Assembly (NCBI GenBank): GCA_011524975.1
Contig: WTJD01000289.1
Coordinates: 1-52,098 of the forward strand
Direction of reading: 5' to 3'
Source of the DNA: Lysobacterales bacterium
GTDB lineage: Bacteria > Pseudomonadota > Gammaproteobacteria > Xanthomonadales > SZUA-36
Length of the DNA: 52,098 nt
The notes beneath the pieces were generated by a model. It was not told where the DNA came from. It saw only the letters and a list, made by a program, of their open reading frames with translations, and made no database searches. The translations under genes were made by a program, and so were the position numbers. Positions 15,223-24,473 of the stretch are shown here, one piece after another. How positions within the stretch are numbered: position 1 is the stretch's first letter; each line of letters begins with the position of its first letter.

Positions 15223-15929
15223 TATTCTTCCTCCGTTGGTTCCAGGGGCGCAGGCGGCTGCGGCGCCGGTATGGCGCGCGCCTCGCGCTCCAAAACCGGT
15301 ACCCAGACCTGCGCGCTGATATTCAGTATGTGTCCGATGGCCACCGAGGTAATCGTGGCGCCGGTAATGCCGTCCAGCTGCCAGGGTTCGGTCTTCTCAC
15401 CCTGCTTGACGGTAACAATCTCGTTGGCGAGCCCTGAACCATCGGCGGCGGGGCGCGCATCCAGGGCTTCGAAGTTGGCCAGGAAATGCGGCTCTTTCTC
15501 TACCTTGTCGCCCAGCCCCGGTGTTTCCTTGGTCTCCAGCACCTTCATGCCGGTAATGGCCTGGTTCTCGAAGGTGTAGGCATAGAGCACCCGCACGATA
15601 TCCTGGTAGCCCATGGCTTCTGAAGTCATGACGGCCCCGACCAGGTTGCCCTCAGCGTCGTAACCCAGGAAAGCGGGCAGATCCGCGTTTTCCTCGACCA
15701 CCACCAGTTGGCCGTCATCGTCCAGCGCCACGGCCTGGGTGAGCACTGCCGCAGGCAGAACCTCTGAAACGGCGCTTGCCAGGAATCGTTCCTGGTTGAT
15801 CTTGATCTGTGGCGCGGTGGCCATGTAGACACCCACGATCAAGATGGCGCAGAACGCGCCGATACCGACAATGGCCCGGTACATCTGCCAGGCGGTCGTT
15901 TTTTTCTGTTCCACTGGAGCCTGAGTCAT
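15222..15929 (-). CDS. rnfG: RnfG, FMN-carrying Rnf subunit
   Basis: The protein has 235 residues from ATG 15929, with a single N-terminal helix (about 17-38). A periplasmic FMN-binding domain contains ETPGLGDKVE and the flavinylation motif DGITGATITS, with T192 as the likely phosphoester-linked residue. The C-terminus is proline-rich (PAPQPPAPLEPTEEE). ApbE at 28923-30017 is the expected FMN transferase. A longer frame to 16268 is only a shadow of rnfD. Confidence 0.94.
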   Translation of the reverse strand: MTQAPVEQKKTTAWQMYRAIVGIGAFCAILIVGVYMATAPQIKINQERFLASAVSEVLPAAVLTQAVALDDDGQLVVVEENADLPAFLGYDAEGNLVGAVMTSEAMGYQDIVRVLYAYTFENQAITGMKVLETKETPGLGDKVEKEPHFLANFEALDARPAADGSGLANEIVTVKQGEKTEPWQLDGITGATITSVAIGHILNISAQVWVPVLEREARAIPAPQPPAPLEPTEEE

Positions 15930-16945
15930 CCCGACTTCCTCCCGGTGCCGAATACCCGTGGCTGGATCAGGTTGTCGATGTGAGGCGACACCGCGTTGGC
16001 CAGCAGGATGGCGTACATCACACCTTCTGGCATGCCGCCCCAGAAACGGATCACCACCACCAGTACGCCGATCAGCAGGCCGTACAACCAGCAACCGATG
16101 TGGGTAATGGGGGAGGCCACCATGTCGGTCGCCATGAAAACCGCGCCAAGCATCAGCCCGCCGGAGAACAGCATGAACAGGGGCCCCGGATAGGTCTGGG
16201 GATCGATCTGCTGAAAGATCCAGGTCATGACCGCGACCGTCAAGAAGATGGACGCGGGAATCCGCCAATTCATCATGTTGCGCGCCACCAGGTAGATGCC
16301 GCCGAGCAGGATCAGCACACCGCAGGTTTCACCCACCGAGCCCGTGGTCAGGCCGTACATGAGTTGGGCGTCAGCAGCGAACACCGCCTCGAATTTCATT
16401 TGCGCCAGCGGCGTGGCCTGCGTAGCAGCGTCATAAACCGGTTCCGCAAACGGCATGGCCAGCACGGAAGAGGGAATATGCGTGAAGCGATCGTCGATAA
16501 ACGGCATCTGCCAGTGCGTCATGGCCTGCGGAAAGGCTGCTTGCAGAAACGCACGGGCGACCAGCGCCGGGTTGAATGCGTTCATTCCCAGGCCGCCGAA
16601 CAGGAACTTGCCGACGCCAACGCCAAAAGCGCCCCCGACAAACACCATCCAGAGCGGCAGGTCGGGTGGCAGCGTCAGGCCGTAGAGCAGGCCGGTGATG
16701 GCCACGGACCAGTCACCCACGGTGGTCGGCTGACCAGCGAATTTACACAAGACATGCTCGGTCAGTACGCAGCTCAGCACGGCTGCGGCCAGCACCAGCG
16801 CAGCGCCGGTGCCGAACGCGTAAACCGCGAAGATGGTCACCGGCAGCAGGGCCAGCACCACGTTGAACATGATGTTGTCAACGCTGGCCCCGGAACTGAT
16901 GTGCGGTGACGAACCGATTTCGAGCAGTTTCTTCAGCGGACTCAC
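15926..16945 (-). CDS. rnfD: RnfD, Rnf complex membrane subunit
   Basis: The protein has 339 residues and about ten helices. The GTG start at 16945 overlaps the rnfC stop (GTGA). Hallmarks are GKFLFGGLGMNAFNPALVARAF and GAVFMATDMVASPIT. The FMN-attachment region reads YDAATQATPLAQMK: the usual S/T-G-A-T has Gln in place of Gly, with T178 as the likely FMN site. RnfD is homologous to NqrB and carries electrons across the membrane. Confidence 0.94.
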   Translation of the reverse strand: MSPLKKLLEIGSSPHISSGASVDNIMFNVVLALLPVTIFAVYAFGTGAALVLAAAVLSCVLTEHVLCKFAGQPTTVGDWSVAITGLLYGLTLPPDLPLWMVFVGGAFGVGVGKFLFGGLGMNAFNPALVARAFLQAAFPQAMTHWQMPFIDDRFTHIPSSVLAMPFAEPVYDAATQATPLAQMKFEAVFAADAQLMYGLTTGSVGETCGVLILLGGIYLVARNMMNWRIPASIFLTVAVMTWIFQQIDPQTYPGPLFMLFSGGLMLGAVFMATDMVASPITHIGCWLYGLLIGVLVVVIRFWGGMPEGVMYAILLANAVSPHIDNLIQPRVFGTGRKSG

Positions 16946-18288
16946 GCGGCGGCCCTCATCTTGCGCACCATCTTCTTGGACATGCGGAAGTACTGCACCA
17001 GCGGAATGTGAGAGGGGCAGACATAGGAGCAAGATCCACACTCGAAGCAATCCATCAGGTGGAAATCGTCCGCCATCTGCTCGTATTGCTCGAACTTGGC
17101 CAGGATGCCGAGTTGGGATGGGTTCAGATACAACGGGCAGGCCTCCACGCAACGCGCGCAACCAATGCAGGGATAGACCTTGCGATGCCCGGTAGACCCG
17201 CCGGTCTCGGCCGCGGTGAAGGCCGTAATGCCGGATGTGCCCTTGGTGATGGGAATGTCCAGGTTGGACACCGACGGACCCATCATCGGGCCGCCCATGA
17301 ACACGCGGCTGATGTCTTCAACGGCGCCGCATTGCTCGAGCGCGAAACGCACGGTCGTGCCAATCGGAATGCGGTAGTTGCCTTTTTTGCTCACGCCGGG
17401 GCCGGTGATCGTGATGACCCGCTCCTGGATGCCGCGCCCCCGCGGCAGCAGTCGGCCGATTTCGGCGGTGGTGGCCACGTTGCAACAGACCGCGCCCACA
17501 TCAGCCGGCAGCCCGCCAGAGGGGATTTCGCGTCCCAGCAGGGCCTTGATCACCATCTTCTCCGCACCCTGCGGATATTTCACCGGAGAAACCCGTACCT
17601 CGACCGGCAGATCTTCAGGCACTGCTGCAGCCAGCTTTTCAGCGGCATCGGGTTTATTGGCCTCGATGGCAATGACCGCGCGAGGCGTTTGGGTGACTTT
17701 CAGCAGATAACGGATACCCATGAAGATATCTTCCGTCTGCTCCAGCATCACGCGGTGATCGGTGGTCAGATAGGGCTCGCATTCGACACCGTTAATGAAC
17801 AGGGTATCCAGCGTCTTGCCTTCGGGCGGCCGCAGCTTGACGTGGGTCGGAAACGCGGCGCCGCCCAGGCCAACGATGCCGGCGCGCTGGATGGCCGTGA
17901 CGATCTCGTCAGGCGTGGCCGATTCCACGTCGCAGGGTTCGCCATCAGCGATTTCCTGCGTGGAAGCGGGCAGGGGCTCAAGGTAGACGGCTTCCACCAT
18001 CTGGCCGTTGATGTGCGGCGCCAGGCCGATGCGGCGTATCGTGCCCGAAGCCGGCGCGTGCATGGCCACGGACATGAAGCCGTCTGCTTCGGCGATGGTC
18101 TGGCCGCGGACCACTTCCTGCCCTTCCCGGACCACCGGCTTTGCCGGCTTACCGAGATGCTGGCTCAGCGGCACGATCAGGACCGGCGCAAACGGGAACT
18201 GCCGGATGGGCAGCCCGGACGTGTCGTCCTTGTTCTCCGGTGGATGGATGCCGTGCGGGAACGAGTCCCTTTTTGCGAAATCGAGCAT
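16942..18288 (-). CDS. rnfC: RnfC, NADH/FMN/Fe-S Rnf subunit
   Basis: The 448 residues contain the barrel-sandwich start (GQTIAEADGFMSVAMHAPASG), the NADH/FMN fold with GLGGAAFPTHVKL and NGVECEPYLTTDHR, an SLBB segment, and two 4Fe-4S motifs near the C-terminus (CIGCARCVEACP and CFECGSCSYVCP). It lacks the long Ala/Lys-rich C-terminal extension seen in many enterobacterial and Vibrio RnfC proteins, so it resembles the compact form of anaerobes. It is separated from the PFOR gene by about 200 bases holding a palindromic repeat. Confidence 0.96.
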   Translation of the reverse strand: MLDFAKRDSFPHGIHPPENKDDTSGLPIRQFPFAPVLIVPLSQHLGKPAKPVVREGQEVVRGQTIAEADGFMSVAMHAPASGTIRRIGLAPHINGQMVEAVYLEPLPASTQEIADGEPCDVESATPDEIVTAIQRAGIVGLGGAAFPTHVKLRPPEGKTLDTLFINGVECEPYLTTDHRVMLEQTEDIFMGIRYLLKVTQTPRAVIAIEANKPDAAEKLAAAVPEDLPVEVRVSPVKYPQGAEKMVIKALLGREIPSGGLPADVGAVCCNVATTAEIGRLLPRGRGIQERVITITGPGVSKKGNYRIPIGTTVRFALEQCGAVEDISRVFMGGPMMGPSVSNLDIPITKGTSGITAFTAAETGGSTGHRKVYPCIGCARCVEACPLYLNPSQLGILAKFEQYEQMADDFHLMDCFECGSCSYVCPSHIPLVQYFRMSKKMVRKMRAAA

Positions 18289-18374
18289 CTTACTGCTTGC
18301 CTTGTTTCCTAATCCTTGCCTTTATCGTTCATTCGAGCACCGAGTCCACGTCGGCTCGCCTGGCCCGGGACATT

Positions 18375-18444
18375 CTTCAAGACACGCCGTGAACCCATCC
18401 CTGGGGGCTCGGAGCGAGCATCCCTGCTCGCTACGGTCTTGAAG
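18375..18444. repeat. Palindromic intergenic element between PFOR and rnfC
   Basis: Outer arms CTTCAAGAC (18375-18383) and GTCTTGAAG (18436-18444) are perfect inverted repeats. They enclose two hairpins that share the loop TCCC: CCCA-TCCC-TGGG (18394-18405) and an 8-bp stem AGCGAGCA-TCCC-TGCTCGCT (18413-18432). The whole can fold as a three-way junction in either strand. It looks like a REP-type dispersed element and may stabilise or attenuate the operon mRNA. Confidence 0.7.
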
Positions 18445-18484
18445 GACGCACCGCCCCCGGCGATCCTCATCGAGTCCCTGGTCC

Positions 18485-21400
18485 CTAGTTATACTTCTGC
18501 CCCCGCTTGATCCACTTGGCGATGTCCTTGTCGCTGTGATCACGCGGCAATCCCGGATGAATGACTTCAGCCGTGCATTTCTCAGCGGCCTTCACGAGGT
18601 CGCGGTAGGGCCCGGCATCGGGGTTTTTGATAATGGCCTTGTCATCGCCGTTGTACTCGAAGATGTCGGGGTTGATCATGACGCACTCGTCACAGGTGGT
18701 GCAGTCGTCGGTATCGATCCAGGGCGCCATGTACTCCCCCGCAGTCTCGGCAGCCGGCTCAGCCACCGCTTCAGGCGCGGGCGCTGAGGCCACCGCGGCC
18801 AGCTGGGGCTTTGGTGGCTCCGGTGCAGGAGCGGCAGCCGCTGTTTCCAGCATCGCGCCCATGTCCAGCGCCTGGTTGCCACTGACCAGTCCCATCAGGC
18901 CGGAGGTGATCTTGTTGACCACTTCCTGCCGGATGCGTGACTCGATCTGGGTTTCGTCCACCACCGGGGCTTCTTCTTCCATGCCAAGTTCTTTCAGCAT
19001 GCGCCAGAAGGCGAGCCGGTCTTCGGCCGAGCGAATCATCGGTTCGGCCACCAGCAGGCGGCTGAGCTGACGCTTGGCGTCCAGCGCCCAGACGTAGGGC
19101 ACCTTGCCGTCGCGGTCGTCCTCATCCAGTTCGATGTACTCATTGACCGGGACCATGTCCTCATGCCACGCATCCCGCGGGATCTTGCGGAAATGCTTGC
19201 GGAACCGGGCCTCGGTGACGGCGAAGTCGACGAAGGTCGTGGGCAGTTCCAGTTCCTTCTCGCGGTCCTGTTCCACGTACTGAATCTTGGAAACCGGCCA
19301 GTCCAGGTTCATCGACGGATTGCCTTCCAGATCCAGGCACTCGATGATGGAGTCACCGGCATCCGGGTCGTAGCGGAACAGCGGATAGGTGCGGGATTCC
19401 ACCGCCAGCTTGGCCTGGTGGTGGGACATATCGTCACCGATGCCGTGTTCCGGCTGGCAGGAGCTGTACAGGTTGAACAGCGCCGGCCGGCGGGACATCA
19501 GGCCCTGCACGAAGCCTTCGATCATGTGGTTTGCATGAGCGATCGTGGACTGCATGAAATACGTGGTGCGGTGCGCCATGGCGATCAGGCCGATTTCTTT
19601 GCGCATCTCCTCTTTGCCCTTGATGGCCTTGCCGAACTGGGCCATGTCTGACACCTGTCCGAAAAAGCCGGATGTGCAGGCCTGGCCGCCGGTGTTGGAG
19701 TACACCTGCGTATCCACGACCAGCACCTTGATGGGTTTGCCCGACATCAGCGCCCGGGAGAGATTCTGGAAGCCGATGTCGTACATGGCCCCGTCGCCGC
19801 CCACCGCTACCACGGGCGGACAGAGGTTGAACTCATCGTCGCTGAAGTCCTCCCAGTTGAAGTAGCGGTAATCGTCCGCCCAGCCCTCAGGATCGAATTT
19901 GTCCCTGGCCAGTTGCTCGGCGATGCGGAGGGTCTTGAAGCCTTTTGCCATCTTCGCCATGTGCCCTTCGAACACCCCCATGGCCATGGAGGCCGGGTCC
20001 TGGAACAGGTGGTTGGCCCAGGGGAAGGGGTAGGGGTTGTATGGATAGGTGCTGCCCCAGACGGACGTACAGCCGGTGGCGTTGAGCATGCCCATGCTGG
20101 ACCGGCCCTTGCCGCTGACGCCCGCGGTATAGCGCCACTTGAGGTCGTTCAACTCGGCGACAATGTCGCTGACATATTTCAGCCATTCGCGATCCACCGG
20201 CTGGGTCTCATGCGTCTGCTCGACCTTCTCGGCAATTTTCGCCAGGGTCAGGTCGCCGCCGTCGTCGGCCAGCACGGCCTGCATCTCCTCGGCATCAGAG
20301 ATATCGATCTCACCGACCAGCTTCATCTGCACATGCTGTTTCAGCTTCCCGATCAGCTCATCGATCCTGGCCACCTGTTTCTTCACGCGGGGCTGCATCA
20401 GCGACTCGATGGTCGCCACGAACAGATGCACCACCGTCTTCTCGGAGCAGCCGAGGCAGGAACCGTCGCCGCTGGCGAAGGGCAGGTAGGCGTCCTTGTT
20501 CAGCAGGATGGTCTGCAGGGCGCCGATGCCCTGTTCCAGGTCGTCGACGCGATTGTATTTCTCAGAGGTGCTGGGCAGATCGAGCCAGAATTCCCAGTTC
20601 TTGCGCAGGTCGGCGATGGAGTCGCGCGTCTGGGTGACGGCGCGCAGCGCGTCGTCGTTGCAGACTTCCACGCATTCCATGCAGCCCTTGCAGGTCCAGG
20701 GGTCCACGGTGATGCTGAGCAGCCCACCATTGCCTGGCTGTTTCTTCTCCGGATTGGTGAAGTAGGGCCGGGTCAGCGAGAACTTGAAGGTGCCCAGCTC
20801 GGTCATGAAGTCCCTGAACTCTTCGGCCAGGGCGTCGCGCGAGGCGGCGTCATAGGCCTCGACGGTCTGAGCAACGGCCTGGTTAAGCAGGTCGTGCACG
20901 GAGGCGGATTCGCCGGCCTCATTCATCAGCTTGCGCAGCTTGCCTTCCATCTGGCGCGTGGCGCGCGGCAGGTGCTCGGTGGGCTTGCCGTGTTTCTTCA
21001 ATCGTTTAACCACCGTGTCCAGCACCTGACTGACTTCATTGACCAGGCCCGGAATGGCCGTGTCGGGGCACACCGTGTAGCAGTCACCGCAGGCGGTGCA
21101 GTTTTCCGGAATGAACTCAGGATGCTCGAAGCGGATCGAGGTCATGTCGCGGAAATGCGAGGACACCGCCGGCATCAGGCTCATGCTCATGAAGGGGTCG
21201 GCCGGTACCGATTCGCCCAGCCCACTGGCATACATGCTGCCGGTCTGCGCCCAGAAGCGATGGATGTTGGATGAAGGCGACTGCGATTCGGGCTCGCGCT
21301 GAACCATGATCGGCACCGGCAGGGTTCCGTCGGACTTCCTGCCGTCCTCACTCAGGTGCCGGTCGGTGACTTCCGTGATTTCCTCGAAGCCACGACGGAC

Positions 21401-23458
21401 CACGCGCATATTGTCTTCGACCACGCGCGCACCCTTGGAGCCGAACTTGTGTTGCAGCTGGTCGCGAATGGCATCGAGCAGTTTTGCTTCGCTGAGGCCA
21501 TGTTTCTCCATCAACTGGGGCGAAGCAGCGAAGAACGCACCCTGGAAGGCGATACCTTGCATACGCAACTGCAATTCAGGATCCGTCGCTTCATCGCGGG
21601 CGATCTTGAAGGCATCCAGGAAAAACACGCGGATATCGTTGTCCACGATCTGTTGTCGATAGCGCCGTGGGATCGAGGTCCAAAATTCTTCCGCTGAAGC
21701 GGCGTCGCTCTGCATGATCAATACCCCACCCTGGTTCAGGCCGTTCACCGCGTTGGTGTGGCCGAACACATTTGGATCGGGCGATAGCACCACGTCCACG
21801 TAATGGTACTCGGCGTTGATTCGAATGGTTTCGGGCGCGGCCGAGAGGTAATAGCTGGTGGGTTGACCCTTCTTCTCAGAGCCGTATTTCGGGTTGGCCT
21901 TGACGTGATAACCCAGCAGGTCATACAGCGTCATGGCGAGGTTCTTGCCCGTGGTGATCGCGCCCCATCCACCCACGGAATGCATGCGTACCGTGATGCT
22001 GTCTTTTGGCATCAGGTTGGGGTTTTCGCTGCCCTTCACCGCAAGTTCGGCGACTTTGGGATAGGCGTCAAGCACCTCCTGCTGATAGATCTCCTGTTTC
22101 GGCGACATCATGCCGTTCTTGCGCACAAAGTCGATAGACAGGTAGAACATGCGCTTCTGGTCGCCGTCCGGCAGCATGTTTTCGATGGCCCCGACCAGCC
22201 CTTCGGGCTGCAGGTCGCGGCTGCCCAGGCCGAAGGAGCCCGAGTACAGTTCCGGCAGGTCGTCCAGCGAGCGATAGCTGTCCAGTTCGGGATAGACCTT
22301 GCCGTTCTTGCTGCGTCCATTCTCCAGGCATTTGTTCAGGGTGGCGCGGACCTCGCGCATCATCGGCAGGTCGGCCGCCAGCGGCTGATCGGTGCGTTCC
22401 AGCACCGCAACGCCTTTCTTGCCTTTGAGGATTCGGCCCAGCAAATCACCAGGGAAGGGCCGGAACATGATCATGTTGACCACGCCGACCTTGATCTTGC
22501 GCGTTTCGCGCAGGTAGTCGGCCACGGCCTCCGCCGTTGGGATCAGGCTGCCCTGGCCAAGGATCAGGTAGTCGGCATCCTCTGTACGGTAGCCCATGAC
22601 ACGCTCATAACGGCGCCCTGTGAGCTGGTAGAAGTCTTCGAAAGCCTGGTCGGTCAGTTCCTGGACATGATCGAAGAAGTAGGGACGCTGCGCCGCCACG
22701 CTTTGCATGTACGCGTCCTGGTTCTGCACGGGCCCGGCCAGGACCGGGTCGTCCACCGTCCACAGCTCCGGGATCCGGCGGCGCTTCTCGCCATAAATAA
22801 TGCGCTGGGCGGGCGTGGGGGTATCGATGATGTCTTCGGGTTTACCCAGGTACTCCGCGATGAGTTCGCGTTCGGGGATGTTCAGCGATTCGATCAGGTG
22901 GGTGGTCAGAAACCCGTCCTGGCCCACGGCGCCGGGCGTCAATGCCAGTTCGGCGATCCGGTGGGACATGATGTTCAGGTCAGCGACCTGCTGGGCATTC
23001 TTGGCCATGACCTGGAAGAAACCCGTATCGTCAATGCAGTGGTAATCATCGTGGCCGGCGTGCACGTTCAGTGATGCCTTGGTCATGGCCCGGCAGCCGA
23101 CGTTGAGCACGTAGGTCAGCCGTTTGCCCACGGCCGCATACAGATTCTCATGCATGTAGGCGATGCCCTGCCCCGATGAGAAATTGGTGGCGCGCAGGCC
23201 CGTCATGGACAGGCCGGCGGTGACCGACGCGGCCGCGTGTTCGCCTTCAGGTTCGATAAAGATCAGGGGGCGTCCTGAAATATTGATGTGGCCGGCGGCT
23301 GCCGCCTCGGCCCAGTATTCCCCCATCTGGGTGGACGGCGTGATGGGATAGGCGCCGGCGCCATCGCTGGACTCGCGCTCGCACATGATGGCGGCGGAGT
23401 TGCCGTCCATGGCGGCGCGAATGCCGGGATACTTGAAGGTCTGCTCTTGTCTTTTCAT
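18485..23458 (-). CDS. nifJ: Pyruvate:ferredoxin oxidoreductase fused to a ferredoxin domain
   Basis: This 1657-residue, single-chain 2-oxoacid:ferredoxin oxidoreductase would decarboxylate pyruvate to acetyl-CoA. In order: alpha domain (AYPITPSTQMGEYW near 36-49), CoA/domain II, gamma domain (RMHSVGGWGAITTGKNLA near 491-508), two 4Fe-4S motifs (C787/790/793/797 and C923/926/929/933), proximal cluster C1001/C1004, TPP motif GGDGAMYDIGF (1220-1230) and YSNTGGQ. Standard NifJ proteins have about 1170-1200 residues. The excess is an insertion between the Fe-S motifs, a helical insertion at about 1020-1110, a post-TPP domain, an Ala/Pro linker (1540-1572) and a C-terminal single-cluster ferredoxin (C1586/1589/1592 and C1628). 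ATG 23458 was chosen because the upstream Met overlaps rnfB. Confidence 0.93.
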   Translation of the reverse strand: MKRQEQTFKYPGIRAAMDGNSAAIMCERESSDGAGAYPITPSTQMGEYWAEAAAAGHINISGRPLIFIEPEGEHAAASVTAGLSMTGLRATNFSSGQGIAYMHENLYAAVGKRLTYVLNVGCRAMTKASLNVHAGHDDYHCIDDTGFFQVMAKNAQQVADLNIMSHRIAELALTPGAVGQDGFLTTHLIESLNIPERELIAEYLGKPEDIIDTPTPAQRIIYGEKRRRIPELWTVDDPVLAGPVQNQDAYMQSVAAQRPYFFDHVQELTDQAFEDFYQLTGRRYERVMGYRTEDADYLILGQGSLIPTAEAVADYLRETRKIKVGVVNMIMFRPFPGDLLGRILKGKKGVAVLERTDQPLAADLPMMREVRATLNKCLENGRSKNGKVYPELDSYRSLDDLPELYSGSFGLGSRDLQPEGLVGAIENMLPDGDQKRMFYLSIDFVRKNGMMSPKQEIYQQEVLDAYPKVAELAVKGSENPNLMPKDSITVRMHSVGGWGAITTGKNLAMTLYDLLGYHVKANPKYGSEKKGQPTSYYLSAAPETIRINAEYHYVDVVLSPDPNVFGHTNAVNGLNQGGVLIMQSDAASAEEFWTSIPRRYRQQIVDNDIRVFFLDAFKIARDEATDPELQLRMQGIAFQGAFFAASPQLMEKHGLSEAKLLDAIRDQLQHKFGSKGARVVEDNMRVVRRGFEEITEVTDRHLSEDGRKSDGTLPVPIMVQREPESQSPSSNIHRFWAQTGSMYASGLGESVPADPFMSMSLMPAVSSHFRDMTSIRFEHPEFIPENCTACGDCYTVCPDTAIPGLVNEVSQVLDTVVKRLKKHGKPTEHLPRATRQMEGKLRKLMNEAGESASVHDLLNQAVAQTVEAYDAASRDALAEEFRDFMTELGTFKFSLTRPYFTNPEKKQPGNGGLLSITVDPWTCKGCMECVEVCNDDALRAVTQTRDSIADLRKNWEFWLDLPSTSEKYNRVDDLEQGIGALQTILLNKDAYLPFASGDGSCLGCSEKTVVHLFVATIESLMQPRVKKQVARIDELIGKLKQHVQMKLVGEIDISDAEEMQAVLADDGGDLTLAKIAEKVEQTHETQPVDREWLKYVSDIVAELNDLKWRYTAGVSGKGRSSMGMLNATGCTSVWGSTYPYNPYPFPWANHLFQDPASMAMGVFEGHMAKMAKGFKTLRIAEQLARDKFDPEGWADDYRYFNWEDFSDDEFNLCPPVVAVGGDGAMYDIGFQNLSRALMSGKPIKVLVVDTQVYSNTGGQACTSGFFGQVSDMAQFGKAIKGKEEMRKEIGLIAMAHRTTYFMQSTIAHANHMIEGFVQGLMSRRPALFNLYSSCQPEHGIGDDMSHHQAKLAVESRTYPLFRYDPDAGDSIIECLDLEGNPSMNLDWPVSKIQYVEQDREKELELPTTFVDFAVTEARFRKHFRKIPRDAWHEDMVPVNEYIELDEDDRDGKVPYVWALDAKRQLSRLLVAEPMIRSAEDRLAFWRMLKELGMEEEAPVVDETQIESRIRQEVVNKITSGLMGLVSGNQALDMGAMLETAAAAPAPEPPKPQLAAVASAPAPEAVAEPAAETAGEYMAPWIDTDDCTTCDECVMINPDIFEYNGDDKAIIKNPDAGPYRDLVKAAEKCTAEVIHPGLPRDHSDKDIAKWIKRGQKYN

Positions 23459-23474
23459 GGGACTGATCTTTCTG

Positions 23475-24332
23475 TTAAGTGTTGACGGCCCGCCTTTCAC
23501 CCTGGCGCACGACGCGTCGCGCGCCGCGGCCGGTTTGCGGGCCCTGTTTTTCGTCGAACCAGACAATGGCTCCGGTGGGACAGCGGTCTATGGCCGTCCG
23601 AACGTTGTGATTCCGCCCGTAATCCACGACCGGAAGGTTTTCGACCATGGCGATAACGCCCGGTGCGTCGGCCGCGCAGCGGCCGCAGGCATCGCAGCCG
23701 ACCTCGCAGTCATCCAGCACCGCCTGACCTTTGGCCAGGTTCTTGCAGTTCACCCAGAGGCGATTGCTCACCGGGTGCAGGGAGAACAGGTCCTTGGGGC
23801 AGGCCTCGACGCAGTCGCCGCAGGCCGTGCAGTGGTCTTCATTCACCACGGGCAGGCCGTGCCGGTCCATGGTGATGGCGTCGAAATCGCAAACGGTTTC
23901 GCAGTCTCCCAGACCCAGGCAGCCCCAGAAACAGGCCTTGCCTCCGCCGGCGATCAGCTCCGCGCCCCTGCAGCTGGGCACCCCGGCGTAGGAGGCACGA
24001 TTGCGGGCCGTATTGGCGCCACCCGCACAGGCCAGGCGGGCGACAACCTTTTCCTCGGCGCCGGCATCGACGCCCATGAAGCCCGCGACCTCTTCCCGCT
24101 CGTCCTCGTTCATCACCGTGCACTTTCCGGGCAGCGCCTCCCCGCCGACGATGGCGATGGCCAGTCCGGCGCAGCCGGGAAATCCGCAGGCCCCGCAGTT
24201 GGTGCCTGGCAACATGTCCTGGACGGCCTCGATGCGCGGGTCCTCCTCCACATGCAGGAAACGGTGCGCCACGACCAGTAAGGTTGCGAATACGAAGCAA
24301 AGTGCTGCCAATGTAAGAACGGCTATGTACAT
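23475..24332 (-). CDS. rnfB: RnfB, Fe-S entry subunit of the Rnf complex
   Basis: The 285 residues start with one transmembrane helix, followed by the Fes domain (GTNCGACGFPGCAGLA, with a later C71). The middle has CFWGCLGLGDCETVC (C134/138/144/148) and a full motif CTACGDCVEACP (168-179). The next motif, CDACGRCAADAP, lacks its fourth cysteine, and the final repeat keeps only CPTGA (C251). C213/216/219 plus C251 could hold a single cluster, so one cluster of the second ferredoxin pair seems lost. RnfB takes electrons from ferredoxin. It lies 16 bases before the PFOR gene. Confidence 0.94.
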   Translation of the reverse strand: MYIAVLTLAALCFVFATLLVVAHRFLHVEEDPRIEAVQDMLPGTNCGACGFPGCAGLAIAIVGGEALPGKCTVMNEDEREEVAGFMGVDAGAEEKVVARLACAGGANTARNRASYAGVPSCRGAELIAGGGKACFWGCLGLGDCETVCDFDAITMDRHGLPVVNEDHCTACGDCVEACPKDLFSLHPVSNRLWVNCKNLAKGQAVLDDCEVGCDACGRCAADAPGVIAMVENLPVVDYGRNHNVRTAIDRCPTGAIVWFDEKQGPQTGRGARRVVRQGERRAVNT

Positions 24333-24473
24333 GGTTCAGGTCCGGACTCTGAACTTCATTCTAGAGACGGTTGAAACGGGCATGCATCAGGGAAATTCCT
24401 TACCTTTGGAGGCATCAATTCCCCTCGAGCCGGCACAGCCGGCGTCGAAATTGCCTGACGGGCTTGCATGGGT

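Noticed and set aside
16906-18312. 468-residue plus-strand open frame
   Set aside because: Antisense shadow of rnfC; no family features.
19913-21274. 453-residue plus-strand open frame
   Set aside because: Antisense shadow of the PFOR gene; His/Leu/Val-rich composition typical of such shadows.
23459-23566. 36-residue N-terminal extension of PFOR
   Set aside because: It overlaps the end of rnfB, is Arg/Ala-rich and has no PFOR homology; ATG 23458 fits better.
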